NCBI GenBank assembly: GCA_025331445.1
Contig: JAIWNE010000006.1
Location: 62,001-126,000 of the forward strand
Source of the DNA: Blakeslea trispora
Taxonomy: Eukaryota; Mucoromycota; Mucoromycetes; Mucorales; Choanephoraceae
DNA: 64,000 bases
Direction: 5' to 3'
A program made the translations under genes and the position numbers. This document shows, piece after piece, positions 38,835-52,704 of the stretch. The notes under the pieces were generated by a model. That model worked only from the letters and a program-made list of their open reading frames with translations, did no database searches and was not told the DNA's origin. Within the stretch, counting starts at the first letter, position 1. The number at the start of each line of letters is the position of its first letter.

Positions 38835-39958
38835 TTATTCAATCTTTTTTGACTTTTTCTTCATCCTGGATGACTCCATGATAGGTGTGGTAGCTGAAGC
38901 GGGAAGCTTCTTGCGAGGCATTAATACTATAATCAGCTCAACAGCAATGAACCGAGTGACGAACTTGAATAAAAAGGCAGCCCCATACATGACTATGCGA
39001 TAAAGGGGACCAAGGTCAAGCAAAATTTTGACTATAAAAAAAAAGAGAAGAAAATCAGTCTCTAAACCTATTATAGCTTACAAAAGAGAAAACTCACTTG
39101 GTGGTGGTGCAAACATATAGTTCAAGTTGAGTCCAGAAACAAGCGAGGCCAAATGAAGCACAGGGGTATGGAAGAAGGCATAGGAGAAGAAAGAGAGGAA
39201 TAACATTTCTCTTGATTTAGGTAATACAACATATCGGCGGCTGTAGATCATATATACAGGTACAACCAGCAGAAGAATGTGTTCTATCAACAGTGTCAGT
39301 AAAAAAAAAAAGAAAAGAAAAATGACTCTTATTCCCTTTTCTCATAGGGGTATTTTACCGGCAAAAAAGTTGAATGTTTCACCAATCATGCTGTGTTCTC
39401 TCAGGTCAGGGAAGGCAAGAGCAGCCAAAGCGCCCCATTGAAGATGCAAATAAATATTGAAAATGATATGAGGATAAGGAGATCGCTTATTGGGATAGAC
39501 AAGAGCCAACAGCAGTAAGAGACCACTTGCATGACAGGGTTGCATCATGAACCAAACTCTACTACGGATAATTTTGTGTATCAGGGTCAATGAAAGAGAA
39601 CAGACAAGTGAAAGAGTCATGCCTTTCTCAGTCAGAGAAGCAGGATAAGGTGGCACGAATTCGGTCAAGAGTCGATAGTTATCTGTACCGGGTCTCAACA
39701 GCCGATGGAAAGACAAAAATGTGGCGAGAATATAAAAGGTAGCCAAGAACATGAGTTCAAGTGCATGTTGGCGAGGTGCATTATACCTACACATAGATTA
39801 GCTTTACAAGAAAACAAGAACGATCATCAGGCTTACCAAGATCCAAAAGACGATTGAGCCCAGTCAGTCTCTAGAGGAACATCAGCAGCAATAGCCTTAA
39901 TAAAGAATTCTACTTTGATAACAGCAAGTTCCAATAAGGCTAGTAGATAATCCTTCAT
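38835..39958 (-). CDS. TMEM164-like multi-pass membrane acyltransferase homologue
   Basis: Four exons on the minus strand, 39958-39837, 39786-39359, 39283-39098 and 39031-38835, give 310 residues (human TMEM164 is about 297). About seven hydrophobic segments are visible. The loop before the fourth contains QPCHASG, at the place where TMEM164 proteins have a conserved CH pair and the proposed active-site Cys. EHILLLVVPVYMIYSRRYVV and the segment FAPPP also resemble the family. The C-terminus is cytosolic and basic (RMKKKSKKIE), ER-retention-like. Human TMEM164 transfers C20:4 acyl chains to ether phospholipids and affects ferroptosis. The substrate in this fungus is unknown, and I have not aligned the proteins formally. 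Confidence 0.78.
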
Positions 39959-40123
39959 GTTCTTTTTCTTTTTCTTTATAAGCAAAAAAAAAAAAGAATG
40001 TACTACCCAAAAACTTTCTTTATCTCTTCACCCCCTCACACCCCCCTCCCTCTTCAAAGATATTCCTTTTTGCTTTTCATCCTCCGACACACTTTTTTTT
40101 TTTTAGCTTTCTTCTACTTTAAG

Positions 40124-41671
40124 ATGTCAAGTCATTCAAGATCGTCTAGTACGCGCAGAAATTCTTCCCGAAGAAGGTCTCGTAGCCCAAGATCTCGTAG
40201 CCCGTCGTCTCATCGTAGAAGAGACCACGATTCTCAGGTTGGTAGAGAGGTCTATAAGGTAACGAACAGCATCTAACACGACAAAACACTTTCAAGGACT
40301 CCAAGCGAAGACAAGAAAGGTCTCATCACGACAGCGATAAAAGATATGATGATAGAAGGGGAGGAAGACGCTACGAAGAAGAGAATAGATACAATGAGCG
40401 TAGAGAGCACTTGCCACCCAATATCAATGTGGTCCTTAGAAATTTACCTGATAGAGCAAAAGAAGCCGATGTACTATAAACATTAGTCTACTCTCTGTTT
40501 TTTTGTTATGTTCTTCTTTTGCTTATTATAGTCATCGAGTAGATTTACAAGAAGCTATCTCAAATGGGGGCCAGTGTCGACGATGTGTCTCTTATTAAAG
40601 ACCGCGAAACAGGAGAATCCCGAAAATTCGCTTTTGTTCGATTTACAAGTGTTGGCCATGCTGTTCAGTTTGTACAGCGACACCGTACATTTGACATGAA
40701 CTCTTACAACGTGCGAGTGGATTACTCAAAGCGCAACAATCAAGACGACGAGAAAGAAGAATGGCGCTGTACAAAGGTAAGTTCAGGAGAGAGATTTTTG
40801 TGCAATATCTTCTATATGACTGACACATTCACTCTAAAGTGTGGTCACTTTAATCCTGTGAGTCGCCGTAGTTGTGTTGAATGTAGACAATCTTTTATAT
40901 GTAAGTTGAGCAGAGTTATCGTTTTTTTTTTGGTACAGAGCTGGAATGACTAAACAATACAACCTTCTGTTAAAGCTGCCTCTACTGAAAAGCGTAGCTA
41001 TGATACAGAGACGATTGAAATCAACGATGGATCCAAAGACATGGCAACCATGCCTAACAATATTCTTCTTTTACGTCAGTTGGATCACTTGTCAACAGAG
41101 GAATCCATCTACAACTCAGTGCAATCCTTCCAAGGTATCTTTCGTGCCATCTTGATTAGAGACAAGCTGACAAAAATGTCCTGTGAATTTGCTTTTCTTG
41201 AATTTACTTCTGCTCAGGTAACAATAATAAAGAAAAAAAAAGAAACAAAAAAAAGGTGAAAAAGAAGAAAGGAAAACTTGACAGATAGTTTAGAATGCTT
41301 CTTTTGCTTTGAAGCAGATGGCGAATGATTTTAGGATTGATGGGCGTAAGGTGCTTGCCTCGTTTGCTAGCCAAGAAAGCTTCATACCTGTTTATGGTCT
41401 ATCAGAGTGGTCTATTCCTGCACAGAACGAAATGGATGGACTATTGGCATATTGGGACAAATCATCTTATGCTTCGGTTTTTTCTTATGCTATTGAGCAA
41501 GAGAGAAAACAAAGAGAGGAAGCATTGAGAAAGGCTAAAGAAGAAGAAACAAAAAAGGCACAAGAAGCCAAGAGCAGTCTTGAAAATGATCTTAGTGCGT
41601 TCTATGCTGACATGGATGACTTTGGAACAGACAATAGCAATGATATTTTTACAGTGCCAAAGACAAATTAA
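40124..41671 (+). CDS. RRM - RanBP2 zinc finger - RRM RNA-binding protein (RBM5/RBM10-like)
   Basis: Six exons, 40124-40258, 40297-40470, 40543-40776, 40840-40900, 40976-41217 and 41294-41671, give 407 residues. An Arg/Ser-rich N-terminus (SRSPRSRSPSSHRR) precedes RRM1 (NVVLRNLP as RNP2, RKFAFVRF as RNP1). The RanBP2-type finger WRCTKCGHFNPVSRRSCVEC is split between exons 3 and 4. RRM2 follows (NILLLRQL, EFAFLEF, ALKQMANDFRIDGRKV). The tail is a charged helix. This order matches RBM5/6/10 splicing regulators, but the OCRE and G-patch domains are missing, so it is a short form or another subfamily. The 38-nt first intron is the shortest in the window and the weakest part of the model. Confidence 0.85.
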
Positions 41672-41888
41672 ATGATTTTTTCTTTTTTAAAATTTTATTC
41701 TTAGATAAAATACGAAAATGAGCTTTACAAATGAAATTATGAAAATTCTGTACAATAAAGAGAGATGTGAAGGGTAAAATAAGATAGACAAATGAATTTG
41801 TTTTTTGACTTTTTTTTTCGGTTTAATTGCATATAATGGGAGGAAGTGAAAATCCTCTAACTTTTTTGATTTTACACGAATGAACTGT

Positions 41889-42242
41889 TTATTTAGAACT
41901 GGTGTACTTGGTAACAGCCTTGGTACCTTCAGAGACGGCGTGCTTGGCAAGTTCACCAGGGAGGATGAGACGAACAGCAGTTTGGATTTCGCGAGAAGAG
42001 ATGGTGGAACGCTTGTTGTAGGCAGCCAACTTGGAGGCTTCAGAGGCAATACGTTCAAAGATATCGTTGACGAAAGAGTTCAAGATGGACATGGCCTTGT
42101 TGGAGATACCAGTATCGGGGTGAACTTGCTTCAAGACCTTGTAGATGTAAGAGGAGTAGGTTTCACGACGAGAGATCTTTCTCTTCTTGTCACCCTTAGG
42201 GGCAGTCTTCTTGTTGTCCTTGGTGGGGAGATCAGCAGCCAT
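41889..42242 (-). CDS. H2B: Histone H2B, copy 1
   Basis: An intronless 117-residue H2B. The tail [20 protein letters not shown] differs from copy 2, but from [14 protein letters not shown] to the C-terminal [11 protein letters not shown] the protein is the same, and the DNA of the shared region is identical base for base as far as I compared it. Codon use is strongly biased to C-ending and AAG codons, unlike neighbouring genes, as expected for very high expression. A TATATAAAG element lies at 42311-42319 on the minus strand, about 70 bp upstream. It is divergently paired with H2A copy 1. Confidence 0.98.
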   Translation of the reverse strand: MAADLPTKDNKKTAPKGDKKRKISRRETYSSYIYKVLKQVHPDTGISNKAMSILNSFVNDIFERIASEASKLAAYNKRSTISSREIQTAVRLILPGELAKHAVSEGTKAVTKYTSSK

Positions 42243-43023
42243 TTTCGATAAGTTAATGTGTATATCAAGAGAAGAAAGAAAAAATAGAAAAATGCAAAAA
42301 TAGACGATTGCTTTATATACTCAATCGCGATGTGACTTTTCATCTTAAAAAGGAAATGACTTTAAAATTTAAATCGTATTTCTTTTTTTTTCCATGAAAA
42401 AAAAATGATGAATAAGAAATAGAAAAGCAGGCAAAAACATATTAAAAACATCGTGAAATCGCGAAAAAAACGCGGTTTTCGGTCGAATTGAATGGTTTTG
42501 CATTAAATTGTTTAGTAAAAAAAAATTATCAAATTTTTATATTTTTTTTTATCTTTCTTTTCTTAGTCATTATAGTTGGCGTTTACAAAGTGAGATTTTT
42601 TTTTTGATTAGACGCGTGCCTTTTTTTTTGTTTTTATTTAGTCCGCTCAGGCTTGACCTTGAGAACAATTAACCTATTTTGCGGAATGATCGTCAAATTA
42701 TTTGCTGCACTTAACACATAGTATAAAACCCTTTCTATAACATGCGCTTTAAGCAAGAAGCAAGAAGCAAGAAGCAAGAAGCAGTTCTTATGGAAATGTT
42801 CAACAATAAAAGAAAGCTTTTTTATATATATCCGATATTGTTATCATGAACAAAGAAAAAAAAAACTGCTAGTGCGCGTGGCTTTCTGTAAAAAAAAAAA
42901 AAGTGAATTGATATCGGACTCTGGATTTTTTTTGAAATTATATATAAGCTCCCATTAAACTTTCAATCTGCTTGATTTCTCTTTTTTTTTTGTTTTCTAT
43001 ACATTATCTAACTCTATAAAAAA
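42243..43023. promoter_or_regulatory. Bidirectional histone promoter, H2B-1 / H2A-1
   Basis: A 780-bp shared promoter. TATA boxes face outward at 42311-42319 (minus) and 42941-42948 (plus, TATATAAG). An MCB-type ACGCGT occurs at 42612-42617 and an SCB-like CGCGAAA near 42461. An AACCCT word at 42727-42732 resembles the fission-yeast histone box. A 7-bp tandem repeat (AAGCAAG) is at 42751-42784. Which elements act is inference. Confidence 0.7.
42751..42784. repeat. 7-bp tandem repeat AAGCAAG, 4+ copies, in histone promoter
   Basis: Four perfect head-to-tail copies and a partial fifth, about midway between the MCB element and the H2A TATA box. Confidence 0.85.
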
Positions 43024-43419
43024 ATGTCTGGTGGTAAATCTGGTGGAAAGTCTGCTTCTGGCTCCAAGTCCCAAACCCGTTCTGCTAAGGCCGGTCTCCA
43101 ATTCCCCGTTGGTCGTATTCACCGTCTCCTCCGTCGTGGTAACTACGCTCAACGTGTTGGTGCTGGTGCCCCCGTCTACCTCGCTGCCGTTCTCGAATAC
43201 CTTGCTGCTGAAATCCTTGAATTGGCTGGTAACGCTGCTCGTGACAACAAGAAGTCTCGTATCATCCCTCGTCACCTTCAACTCGCCATCCGTAACGATG
43301 AAGAATTGAACAAGCTCCTTGGCCAAGTCACCATTGCCCAAGGTGGTGTTCTTCCCAACATCCACGCCTCTTTGTTGCCCACCAAGACCAAGAAGGCTGG
43401 TGCTTCTCAAGAAATGTAA
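43024..43419 (+). CDS. H2A: Histone H2A, copy 1 (H2A.X-type SQE tail)
   Basis: An intronless 131-residue H2A. It has the fold region from [14 protein letters not shown] through [17 protein letters not shown], with the acidic-patch residues in place (NDEELNKLL). It ends AGASQEM: the Ser-Gln-Glu motif is the phosphorylation site of H2A.X-type tails, here followed by a terminal Met instead of Leu, Ile or Tyr. The protein is identical to copy 2, and all six frames agree between the copies as far as I can compare, so the DNA is nearly or fully identical. Plus-strand TATA at 42941. Confidence 0.99.
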   Translation: MSGGKSGGKSASGSKSQTRSAKAGLQFPVGRIHRLLRRGNYAQRVGAGAPVYLAAVLEYLAAEILELAGNAARDNKKSRIIPRHLQLAIRNDEELNKLLGQVTIAQGGVLPNIHASLLPTKTKKAGASQEM

Positions 43420-43954
43420 AGGAGAGAAATCTATACATAAAAATTACTTCTTTCATCATTCATTTAGCATGCATTTCTTGTCTTTGATATCCCTTTCTTG
43501 TTTTTAAAAATTAAATCATTCATCCTCATGTTCATCTCTGTAGAATTTGATGCCTTTTTTTCCTGTACGGCTTTGATCTATTTTCTTGCTCACTTTGTAA
43601 ATAAATAAAATAAAAAAACTTCAAAAGAGAATAACTTTTAGTCATATTTTCTCATAGACACATATGCTTGAAAAGAGGTTAACAAATATACTTTGGAAAT
43701 TTAAAAATAGTAAGAAAAAAAAAGACAGTGCAACTTTTTTCAGTTGCATTTGTATTGGTTTTAACTTGAAAAAAAAAAAAAGACATTTATAGAGTGCAAA
43801 ATGGTGGTTTATTTAGAAGCTGTACAAATATAAAATTTCTGAAGTATCATTGACACAAATGATTACTTGATAATAAAAAAAAAACAACACAAGGTGATTG
43901 AAAAGAGAAAATATAGGGTATTCTTAAAAAAATTTCTGTATTAAATTAGATGAT
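43420..43954. other. 3' regions of convergent H2A-1 and H3
   Basis: AT-rich sequence with several A and T runs. I see no metazoan-type histone 3' stem-loop after the H2A stop; AATAAA-like words near 43604-43612 suggest polyadenylated mRNAs. Confidence 0.55.
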
Positions 43955-45356
<1,402 letters not shown>

Positions 45357-48300
45357 ACAAGCCAACTCAATTCATAAACTTTACATCAAATATAATATCC
45401 CTCTTACGCATCTCTCTTTATTTCCCTTATTTTTAAATTTTGATTCGGTGATGATTTTCATTCTCAAAATTCATGTTGTGTACATAGCTAGCTTTGTTTC
45501 TTTCTACTAAGGAATAAAAGAAAAGAGAAAAAAAATTTGGTTTTTGTTTGTGCGTGTGTAATTGGAGAGTATAAATAGGGAGGATGGGATTTACATGAAA
45601 AATGCATACAAAATAGTACAAAATTAAAAACCGTTGTTTCTAGATCTTTAAGTCGCTGAGTATGTTTTAGGTAAAATTGGATCAAGACATCTCCCTAACA
45701 TATTTTTTTCTTTTTTGTTTATTTACTTGGTTTTCTCCTTTATTTGTCTTAATGAAAAAGTTGCAAGCATTGACTAGACACGGCTGAGTTGCATGCTCAA
45801 AGGTATTTGCAATCAAGAGAAGAAGCTGTTTCTTGAACGAATCAATTGAGCTGTCTAAGCCAGCTGCAAAATATGCTCCAAAAATCAAAGTTTCTTATAC
45901 GCTTCAGAGGATGCAACTTGACAGCAATTCTGTTTATCAGGTTGATCGTCATATCATATGTAAAGCAACTTGTGACAAACATTCAAACTTTTGAGCCCCC
46001 CCCCTGAGATCACTTGACTTTTTCAAAGAAAAAAATGTTCATTAGTGTTTGTTGTAACCCGAGCTTGTACTACAAGGAAAAAAAAAGCCAAATATGTATT
46101 TTGAGATTTTATAAAAAAGCAATCAATTCATACAAATAAATACATTGTACATGGCACACTGATCTCATATCACTAGAGAGACCTATTACTGCTTTTTCAC
46201 AAGGCCACGAATTGTTCTTTTAATATCATGATTTAGCAGAGACAAGGTACATCTGCCTTGATGAGCTATTCTAGAAACTGATGAAGACTAGTCAAAGAAT
46301 ATGATTCTGCAAGCACAATGAAACAGAGCAATAATTTCTGTAATTCATTCACTCTTTTACTTTTTTTTCGGTGGACGCTGCTTTATCTGGCTCTTGCTAT
46401 TCAACCATGCATACTTGGTCCCCAAATCATACACATTAATTAATCAGTTTGAGAGTGAGTTTGTCCACAAACACAGACATCATTGATGATAGAGTAAGAG
46501 ATCATAAATCACTCTTATCTTGAACAAGGTAGCTGTTTTTGACATCATCAACCTTTGTGTTCTTTCTTCTTTTTTACTGTCGCCCTCTTTCTAAATGGAG
46601 CATGTATAGAAATAACTGCTGCAATCAAACATATGTTTGTCGCTGAGGAGACACAGCAATTGTATGTATCCAAAAAAAATATGATAAATATATCACATAT
46701 ATAGTTTTTCTCTACCAACTCTAAAGACAAGTAGTCATTACATAAATGAAGTCATGTAAGAAGAGTCTTACTCTAACAACACCTACAGTCTTCTCCAGCA
46801 TGTAACTTCAACGTAAAAGCGTACTAATACCTATTGTTTGAGAATCATTCGCAATTACAATAGTACGCTTTACTCAAGAATGCTCTTACCCTTTAGAAGT
46901 GCTTTCTTATATCATGTACTCTTAAATTGACTGGCATTTATGTGTTTGAAGCGATACAAGTCAAAGGATTGTTACTCTTAGATCGAGTGATTGCTGTACG
47001 GGAGTTTACTAGAATAAACCAAGAGCTAGAAGAAAAAAGCTATTGCTGTTTATGAATTACGAGTCTAACTCGACAAAGCATATATACGCAAAAGAGGAAT
47101 TATACGAGTGAAACTAACTTTGTAATATAAAGAGTCAAATCTTACAAGAACATCGAGTTGTAAATAACAAAATGAGCTTTGACTCGTTCGTTTTATGATA
47201 ATTGCCCTACAAGGCCTAAACGGTTATTATTTTTTAGTAGCACAGTATTGAACAGCAATAACTGAAGAAAGCTTCGAACGAAAGATGCTCTAACAATGAT
47301 AAAATCATAAGAGAGGATACCTCACATCAGTAGTCTATAAAACTGAAGTTTGACATTTATAACTTTTAACATGAAATACATTGAATAGCAGCACTGTCTG
47401 TAGCTGTAGCAAGTCTTGAAATTTTCTGTTATTTAGTTTGGCAAAGATTTATAAAACCTTTGCATCGAGCTTTTATAAGATTACAATGATGGCTTCTTGA
47501 CGGCTTGGATTTGGATAATAAGTACGCTTGATAGTATGTAATTGAGGCTCTTTGAACGAGTCGGACCAAACTGTTTGAATGTTATAACAATGCTAAATAG
47601 AGTGGAATTAGCATGATGTATGATGTAAACTCAATTTATATTTTTTCCGAATTTTACATTATTACCTCAGTCAGCTAACCAGAAATGCATATATGGAGGT
47701 CTCTTGTGCTGATATGCATGTTGTTCCATTCTATCTTTTCACCAGCTGTTTGATAATAGACTTTTCTTAAAAGCATCAAGCTTATATCACACGTCAGTAA
47801 CTGCTAAGAGGTTCTTTTTTTTTTTTTTTTTACAAAGAATACTATCGTTCTAAAGATTCAATAGCAAAAATCAAAAGAGAGGCTTGATTTTAGCATTCTG
47901 TCTCCCTGTTGTATAATATTCTAAACTTCTGAACAAGTGGATATAAATGCACTAGTTTAAGGCATAATGCATTAACTTTGATTTACAGACAGAACAAATT
48001 CAATTATCCATGCAAAATAAAGGACAAATTTATACTTGAAGATAGATAATAGAATAAAGCATCAGAATCAAAATCAATCAGACTCCTCTACTAAGTAGAA
48101 TCAGACTCAAACACTCTGTAACATCATTCACCGATATAAGCCATATAAGAACAAGGGAATAATGAGAGTAATAAAATTATACGAGAAACAAGTACTCTAA
48201 TTTAGTAAACAAGATGTAAAATGTAAGAAGCCGTTTTCAGTTCACTTGTGTCTTTTTTCTAGTATCTGTGGAAGACATTGTTATTGTAATCTTTCGATAA

Positions 48301-48900
48301 TTTCAAATTTATTTTAAAATCTAATTTGCAATACTCAGTTTTGGATCATGACATATGGAAGTATGCTAACACGATATTTATATATATATAAAGGGATTTT
48401 ATTGAAATATAACTATACATTACTTTAACCAATCATCACAACGAAGACATGCATTAATTCTAGGTATTACAAAGCATGTTACAAGAAGGGCCAAGTAAGA
48501 CAAATCAAGAAACAATAAGAAATGGTTGTTTTGGAAGAGATTTTTATATACCAGCGCTATAGACCTAAAACAGTTATATGATTTTCTTCAATCAAACAAT
48601 CAGCAACAGTTTAATCCTGAGGTACTTCGACCAAACTCAACAACTCCATCTCCAACTAATGAACAAACTCCATCCTGTTCAGCCATAATATACTAAAAAA
48701 ATTGTGTTATTAGCAGTAATGTCAATATCATATCACTTTTAAGCACGCACCAGCAGGAAAGCGAAAGTTCAAAGACTTTGGTATACTGAATGATTTCTGA
48801 GAAAGAGAGGAAGATGGAGGAAGATCGGCATTCAACAACTTGGGATTGTGAAGTAGGTTTTATTCTGTGGCGAACTAAAGTCATCTTGTTTTGAATAATA
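45357..48900. other. Gene-poor AT-rich spacer inside the histone block
   Basis: About 3.5 kb with no recognised gene, RNA or intact element. Open frames here (for example 45433-45888 and 48693-48983) are short and mostly unconserved in appearance. The right end merges into the decayed coding remnant described next. Confidence 0.55.
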
Positions 48901-49360
48901 TGACAAGTATAGACTTGGGCCATCTTCATCGTATTGAAAAAGGCTCTATTGTAATTTGCCAGGTTGTCCGAGCCACTCTTCATGTCTTTCAGGGTGTCGT
49001 TTGAACTGCGTGATGAGGTGTTTGGATGGTTGAAACTTACTTAAAGCAAGAGAATGTTAGTGAATAGTATTCATCATACCCAGATAATTCAGTTAAAAGA
49101 TAGTTTAATGGGGGGAGCCAGAGTGCTTACCGATCTCTTGGGCCTTTTTCCTGAGCTCTTTCATGCTCTTGAACTTGGCACCTACAAAAAGTGTCTTGCG
49201 TAACTCTTCATTCATCTTGTGAGAAGAATAGTTGAAATGATTTCGTTTTCTTCAACAACGACTTCGTAGTTGTCTCAATCAAAAGCTTCATTAGCTTGTC
49301 TAATTTGAGAGTTAGCAGCGGTGAGTTGAGAGTTGTTGTGAATAGCTTGGGAGTTCATTT
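48900..49360 (-). pseudogene. Decayed coding remnant, possibly of a mobile-element protein
   Basis: On the minus strand an ATG near 49360 starts MNSQAIHNNSQLTAANSQIR. The frame meets an in-frame TGA after 27 codons, continues DNYEVVVEENEIISTI, then needs a +1 change to enter MNEELRKTLFVGAKFKSMKE, which ends at a plausible donor (ATCG|GTAAGC, near 49131). A second open stretch follows near 48960-49020. Protein-like composition broken by a stop and a frame change argues for a pseudogene. The segment FVGAKFKSMKELR resembles the N-terminal part of FAR1/MULE-type proteins in my memory, but that assignment is weak. Confidence 0.4.
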
Positions 49361-49949
49361 AATAAATACAGGATTACAGAGACAATACCGAGTAGCAGCA
49401 TCGAACAATTTAAACTCCCGTATTTAACCCTCTATATAAGAAGTAGTTAGTAAATTCTCCAAAGGGAAGAATCTCTCGTTATCCTCTACTATGACTGTTG
49501 TGTAAGTAGTTTTTTCTCTAAACATCATTTCATAAAATCCGTTTTTTTCATCACAAAGTATTTGTCGATACAAGCCGGCTTTTGTTGTGTAATGATCGAA
49601 AATTCATTGCTTATATGGTAATATTTTGTAGTACGAATCTCCAGAAAAGGTGATTTTTTTTGGCTGCAACTTTGATATAACACTAACAATATGTATATGT
49701 CAATAGGTTAACAATATGTTAAAATTGGGATACTTTAATAGAATACATCTTTTTCTTTTATAAAATGGTGATGCTAATAAATGATGATATGTATATGCTA
49801 GAAGCACTAATAGAAGGTAAATGTACAAATGCTGTTTATAAATCCTCTTTGATTCTTTCATTTTCTTTGAGTTCATGGAATAGAAAGAAAAAAGATTTGC
49901 AGGAGGGTAATATCTTTTTATGTAGTGTATAAATTAAATATAAAACATT
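49361..49949. other. Intergenic 3' flank of H2A copy 2
   Basis: AT-rich sequence without a gene. It does not resemble the 3' flank of H2A copy 1, so the similarity between copies is confined to the coding region. Confidence 0.6.
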
Positions 49950-50345
49950 TTACATTTCTTGAGAAGCACCAGCCTTCTTGGTCTTGGTGGGCAACAAAGA
50001 GGCGTGGATGTTGGGAAGAACACCACCTTGGGCAATGGTGACTTGGCCAAGGAGCTTGTTCAATTCTTCATCGTTACGGATGGCGAGTTGAAGGTGACGA
50101 GGGATGATACGAGACTTCTTGTTGTCACGAGCAGCGTTACCAGCCAATTCAAGGATTTCAGCAGCAAGGTATTCGAGAACGGCAGCGAGGTAGACGGGGG
50201 CACCAGCACCAACACGTTGAGCGTAGTTACCACGACGGAGGAGACGGTGAATACGACCAACGGGGAATTGGAGACCGGCCTTAGCAGAACGGGTTTGGGA
50301 CTTGGAGCCAGAAGCAGACTTTCCACCAGATTTACCACCAGACAT
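49950..50345 (-). CDS. H2A: Histone H2A, copy 2
   Basis: A second 131-residue H2A, identical in protein to the copy at 43024-43419, including the SQEM end. The shadow translations in other frames are identical too, so the coding DNA is the same over essentially its whole length, while promoters and 3' flanks differ. It is divergent from H2B copy 2, with a minus-strand TATAAAA at 50410-50416. Confidence 0.99.
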   Translation of the reverse strand: MSGGKSGGKSASGSKSQTRSAKAGLQFPVGRIHRLLRRGNYAQRVGAGAPVYLAAVLEYLAAEILELAGNAARDNKKSRIIPRHLQLAIRNDEELNKLLGQVTIAQGGVLPNIHASLLPTKTKKAGASQEM

Positions 50346-50829
50346 TTTTAATATTTATCAAAGAACTTGAAGGGAAAGAAAAAGGAAAAAGAAAAAGATT
50401 CATGTTCATTTTTATACAATCTGCTTTAATTTTTCATAAGCAAGTCACTTTTTTTTTCTTTTTCTCTCAAAAATGCATTTTTTTTTTTATATATGTACGC
50501 GTATGAAAATACAGCCAAGAAAAAAAACAGTGCACTATATGAAAAAAAGTGCATTTTTTTTTAATCGACAATATTACAGTTTATTGTACTTTCACGTGTA
50601 TTCACGCGTTTGTTTTCGTGGTTCATTATGCTTATTAAATCGTTTTTAAGTTTTGTTTTTTTCTTTGATGTGTTTTTTTAAATCAGGTTGATTTTTTTTT
50701 CCTTTGTTGCACGCCAAAATAAAAAAAAAAATATTTTTATTTTTTTTTTTGCTTTCATATAAAACCCAGCAAATTCTTTTTTCTTTTTCTGATTTTTCCC
50801 TTTTTCACAATCCATAATTTATAAACGAA
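50346..50829. promoter_or_regulatory. Bidirectional histone promoter, H2A-2 / H2B-2
   Basis: Outward TATA boxes at 50410-50416 (minus) and 50758-50764 (plus). Two perfect MCB words ACGCGT (50497-50502 and 50604-50609) and an SCB word CACGAAA on the minus strand (50614-50620) lie between them. The spacing to the start codons (66-72 bp) equals that of the other histone genes. Confidence 0.7.
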
Positions 50830-51189
50830 ATGGCTCCTAAGGAAACTGCTGCTGGTAAGGCCCCCGCCAAGGTTAAGTCTGCTGATGGCAAGAAGAAGAA
50901 GGTCTCTCGTCGTGAAACCTACTCCTCTTACATCTACAAGGTCTTGAAGCAAGTTCACCCCGATACTGGTATCTCCAACAAGGCCATGTCCATCTTGAAC
51001 TCTTTCGTCAACGATATCTTTGAACGTATTGCCTCTGAAGCCTCCAAGTTGGCTGCCTACAACAAGCGTTCCACCATCTCTTCTCGCGAAATCCAAACTG
51101 CTGTTCGTCTCATCCTCCCTGGTGAACTTGCCAAGCACGCCGTCTCTGAAGGTACCAAGGCTGTTACCAAGTACACCAGTTCTAAATAA
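50830..51189 (+). CDS. H2B: Histone H2B, copy 2
   Basis: An intronless 119-residue H2B. The N-terminal tail ([20 protein letters not shown]) is Ala/Lys-rich and unlike copy 1, whereas the fold and C-terminus are identical in protein and DNA. The tail difference may give the two H2Bs different acetylation sites. It is divergently paired with H2A copy 2. Confidence 0.98.
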   Translation: MAPKETAAGKAPAKVKSADGKKKKVSRRETYSSYIYKVLKQVHPDTGISNKAMSILNSFVNDIFERIASEASKLAAYNKRSTISSREIQTAVRLILPGELAKHAVSEGTKAVTKYTSSK

Positions 51190-52704
51190 ATTGTGTGTCT
51201 TTTTCATGCTATCTTTTTCGTTATTGCAAAGACATATATATACATATATTCAACAATTACTATTCATATTGATCCCCCCTCTTTTTTTCTTACAACTAGA
51301 AGAAAGAAAACGTTTGCATCTGTCTTTTCAAATTTGCATTTATAATACAGTTCATCACTCTTTTATATCATTTGAAGCAATTCATGTTCACCATAAAGTG
51401 TATGTGTTATTCATATCTGCTCAGCGACCTTGAAAATAGCGATGTAAAATTAAACTGCTGCATGTCAGGTACTGAGATGGAGTCGGAGAGAAAGAAAAAA
51501 AGGGACAGCTTCAGAAGAAGAAGGATTATGTTTGTGTTTGATGGCAAAATCGATGTTGTGAAAGCACGAGTAACTGATGCAATCAGATAAAATGGTGTAT
51601 ATTTCCATTTGTATCAGTTTGTTATCACAGCCTTTTCATTCTATGTTCAAGCAATTTCTTTTTCTGACATGATTAAGCATTGAATAATCTCGCGTTATTT
51701 GATATATTTTGTTTCGGTGATATTTGCTTTTTCTTGATTTGCATGACTCTTTTTTTTTCAATATAAATTACATCTTGATCGGAAGAGATAAGACTGCATT
51801 GCCGATCTCATTTTTGAGACTGGACTAGGCTCGTAAAAGCCTTTCAAGTAAGCGCCTTCACGTGTATTAATTATATCTGAGGTCAAAGCATATGCATATA
51901 CAAAACTCAATAGCTTGTAAAACATACGCATTCACGTCCTTTGTTGGCAATTCCCTCTTCTTTTTTTCTATCCAACTTGATGGCTGAACGAGAACATCAT
52001 TCATAACAAAATAAAAGCGTTGAAACATTTGTATACCAACTAAATATGTTTAAAGCGCTAGGTAAAAAAAAACATTCTGTAGTTTCCCCATCTCCTTTGT
52101 CTTCTGCTGACCTACAGCGCCTTCTTTTCTCCGATGGTTTTGCTTCCAACTTGTGATTCATAATGCTCTGTAAAGATGAATAGAGCATCAAATAGACTGA
52201 GTCATGCTATCGAATTCAGTTAATTAGGACCTCAATCAACCGTACATGTTGCTAGTGGGCGGATGCTCTATGGATGTTTTTCTTTCATCAGATTGATTGT
52301 CCAACCTAGACATGACTTAATGTTTACAGAAAGAAGGCTTCTTGATTATCAAAGTGCATTTGCCAGTTACGAAATTGCAAGCAGTAGCTTTTTATGACTT
52401 TTCGATTCTTTGGACAGACTAATGAGGTTTGACGTTGATGTGTTCACTATCAGCTTTGAACCTTGTTTTTTTTTCTTTACTTCAAGCCAGATATGGTTTT
52501 TCTCTGATTGTTGGAGACCTGGGTCTAAATTTGCCTTTTTCTCTTTTGAGCAAATGTTGAGTTTGAGTGTATGCATTTTATTTGAAAGCTGTATACCTGA
52601 CAATGCTTAGCTGGCTTGTGTCTTTGGCGGTCTTGCAGCTTTTACTATCGATTGTTTGAGAAACCGGATATTCCTTGTCACTGTATCCAACAATAAAAAA
52701 AAAA
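51190..52704. other. Intergenic, no gene seen
   Basis: About 1.5 kb of AT-rich DNA. Open frames are short and without recognisable features. Confidence 0.55.

Noticed and set aside
43031..43309. Alternate-frame and antisense frames inside the histone genes
   Set aside because: Long only because of histone codon bias; the histone frames explain the DNA.
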